33,264 nucleotides of DNA from Ophioceras dolichostomum (Eukaryota; Ascomycota; Sordariomycetes; Magnaporthales; Ophioceraceae). The DNA lies in NCBI GenBank assembly GCA_003049485.1, contig PYST01000245.1:26078-59341 (forward strand). Direction: 5' to 3'. Under the pieces are notes generated by a model. It was not told the DNA's origin. It searched no databases and worked only from the letters and a program-made list of their open reading frames with translations. Below, one piece after another: positions 33,166 to 33,264 of the stretch. The position numbers were made by a program, and so were the translations under genes. Within the stretch, counting starts at the first letter, position 1. Each line of letters starts with the position of its first letter.

Positions 33166-33264
33166 ATAGTCTCTCTCGGTCAGAGCCTCCTCGTCTGATT
33201 TGGTCCGGTCGGTCTGATGTTTTTCTTTCTGGTACGGGCCGTGGCGTTTGCCACCGTTCTGTCC

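Larger units (their letters stand above)
27233..33264. other. gene-poor stretch to the window end
   Basis: No supportable gene. Contains A-rich tracts (29053, 30741, 31247, 32404), a TGGC repeat (29879), a leucine-codon-like GCTGGT stretch (30058-30115), small palindromes (29588-29600, 31946-31963), TAGGTA motifs (29360, 31879, 33001) and the G-rich repeats near the end. Confidence 0.5.

Overview
The window looks like nuclear DNA of a filamentous ascomycete, most likely a Sordariomycete. The basis is the family of the one clearly recognisable protein, the strongly GC-ending codons of the two convincing genes, the CT-rich leaders, and the many copies of a TACCTA/TAGGTA motif between genes. I cannot name a species. 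No viral, plasmid, rRNA or complete tRNA sequence was seen, and no heavily AT-shifted (RIP-like) block.

Only two protein genes can be supported with confidence, both on the minus strand. The first (24480-26651) encodes a 723-residue protein with two RWD/UBC-like segments, an acidic linker, CxxC metal-binding pairs and a C-terminal CHY-type zinc finger. About 1.8 kb beyond its 3' end lies a one-exon gene (22338-22709) for a 123-residue, lysine-rich, Cys/His-containing protein that I do not recognise. A third ORF between them (23814-24257) is only a weak candidate. Two further weak ORFs lie at 21012-21524 and 12672-13004.

The first 22 kb and the last 6.4 kb hold no ORF that looks like a real gene. 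For a filamentous fungus this is a striking gap. These stretches are not blank. They carry microsatellites (CGG, CTC, AG, AC, CAGG/CTGG, AGTTG, GAAAAA), long A-rich and T-rich tracts (several as an A-rich block directly followed by a T-rich block), strong G-quadruplex motifs (10284-10308, 33044-33062, 33128-33165), and two hairpins too long to be expected by chance (397-460 and 21545-21588). A 5-base assembly gap sits inside a poly-A run at 11694-11698.

Layout: 1-11.7 kb, gene-poor DNA with microsatellites, a possible untranslated intron near 4.5 kb and a G4-plus-CGG block near 10.3 kb; 11.7-22.2 kb, gene-poor DNA with many T-tracts and the second hairpin; 22.3-26.7 kb, the two genes; 26.7-33.3 kb, promoter of the CHY gene and then gene-poor DNA ending in G-rich repeats. 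The two genes show no shared pathway. I found no convincing multi-gene novel system; the most unusual aspects are the structured gene desert, the two hairpins and the uncharacterised small protein.
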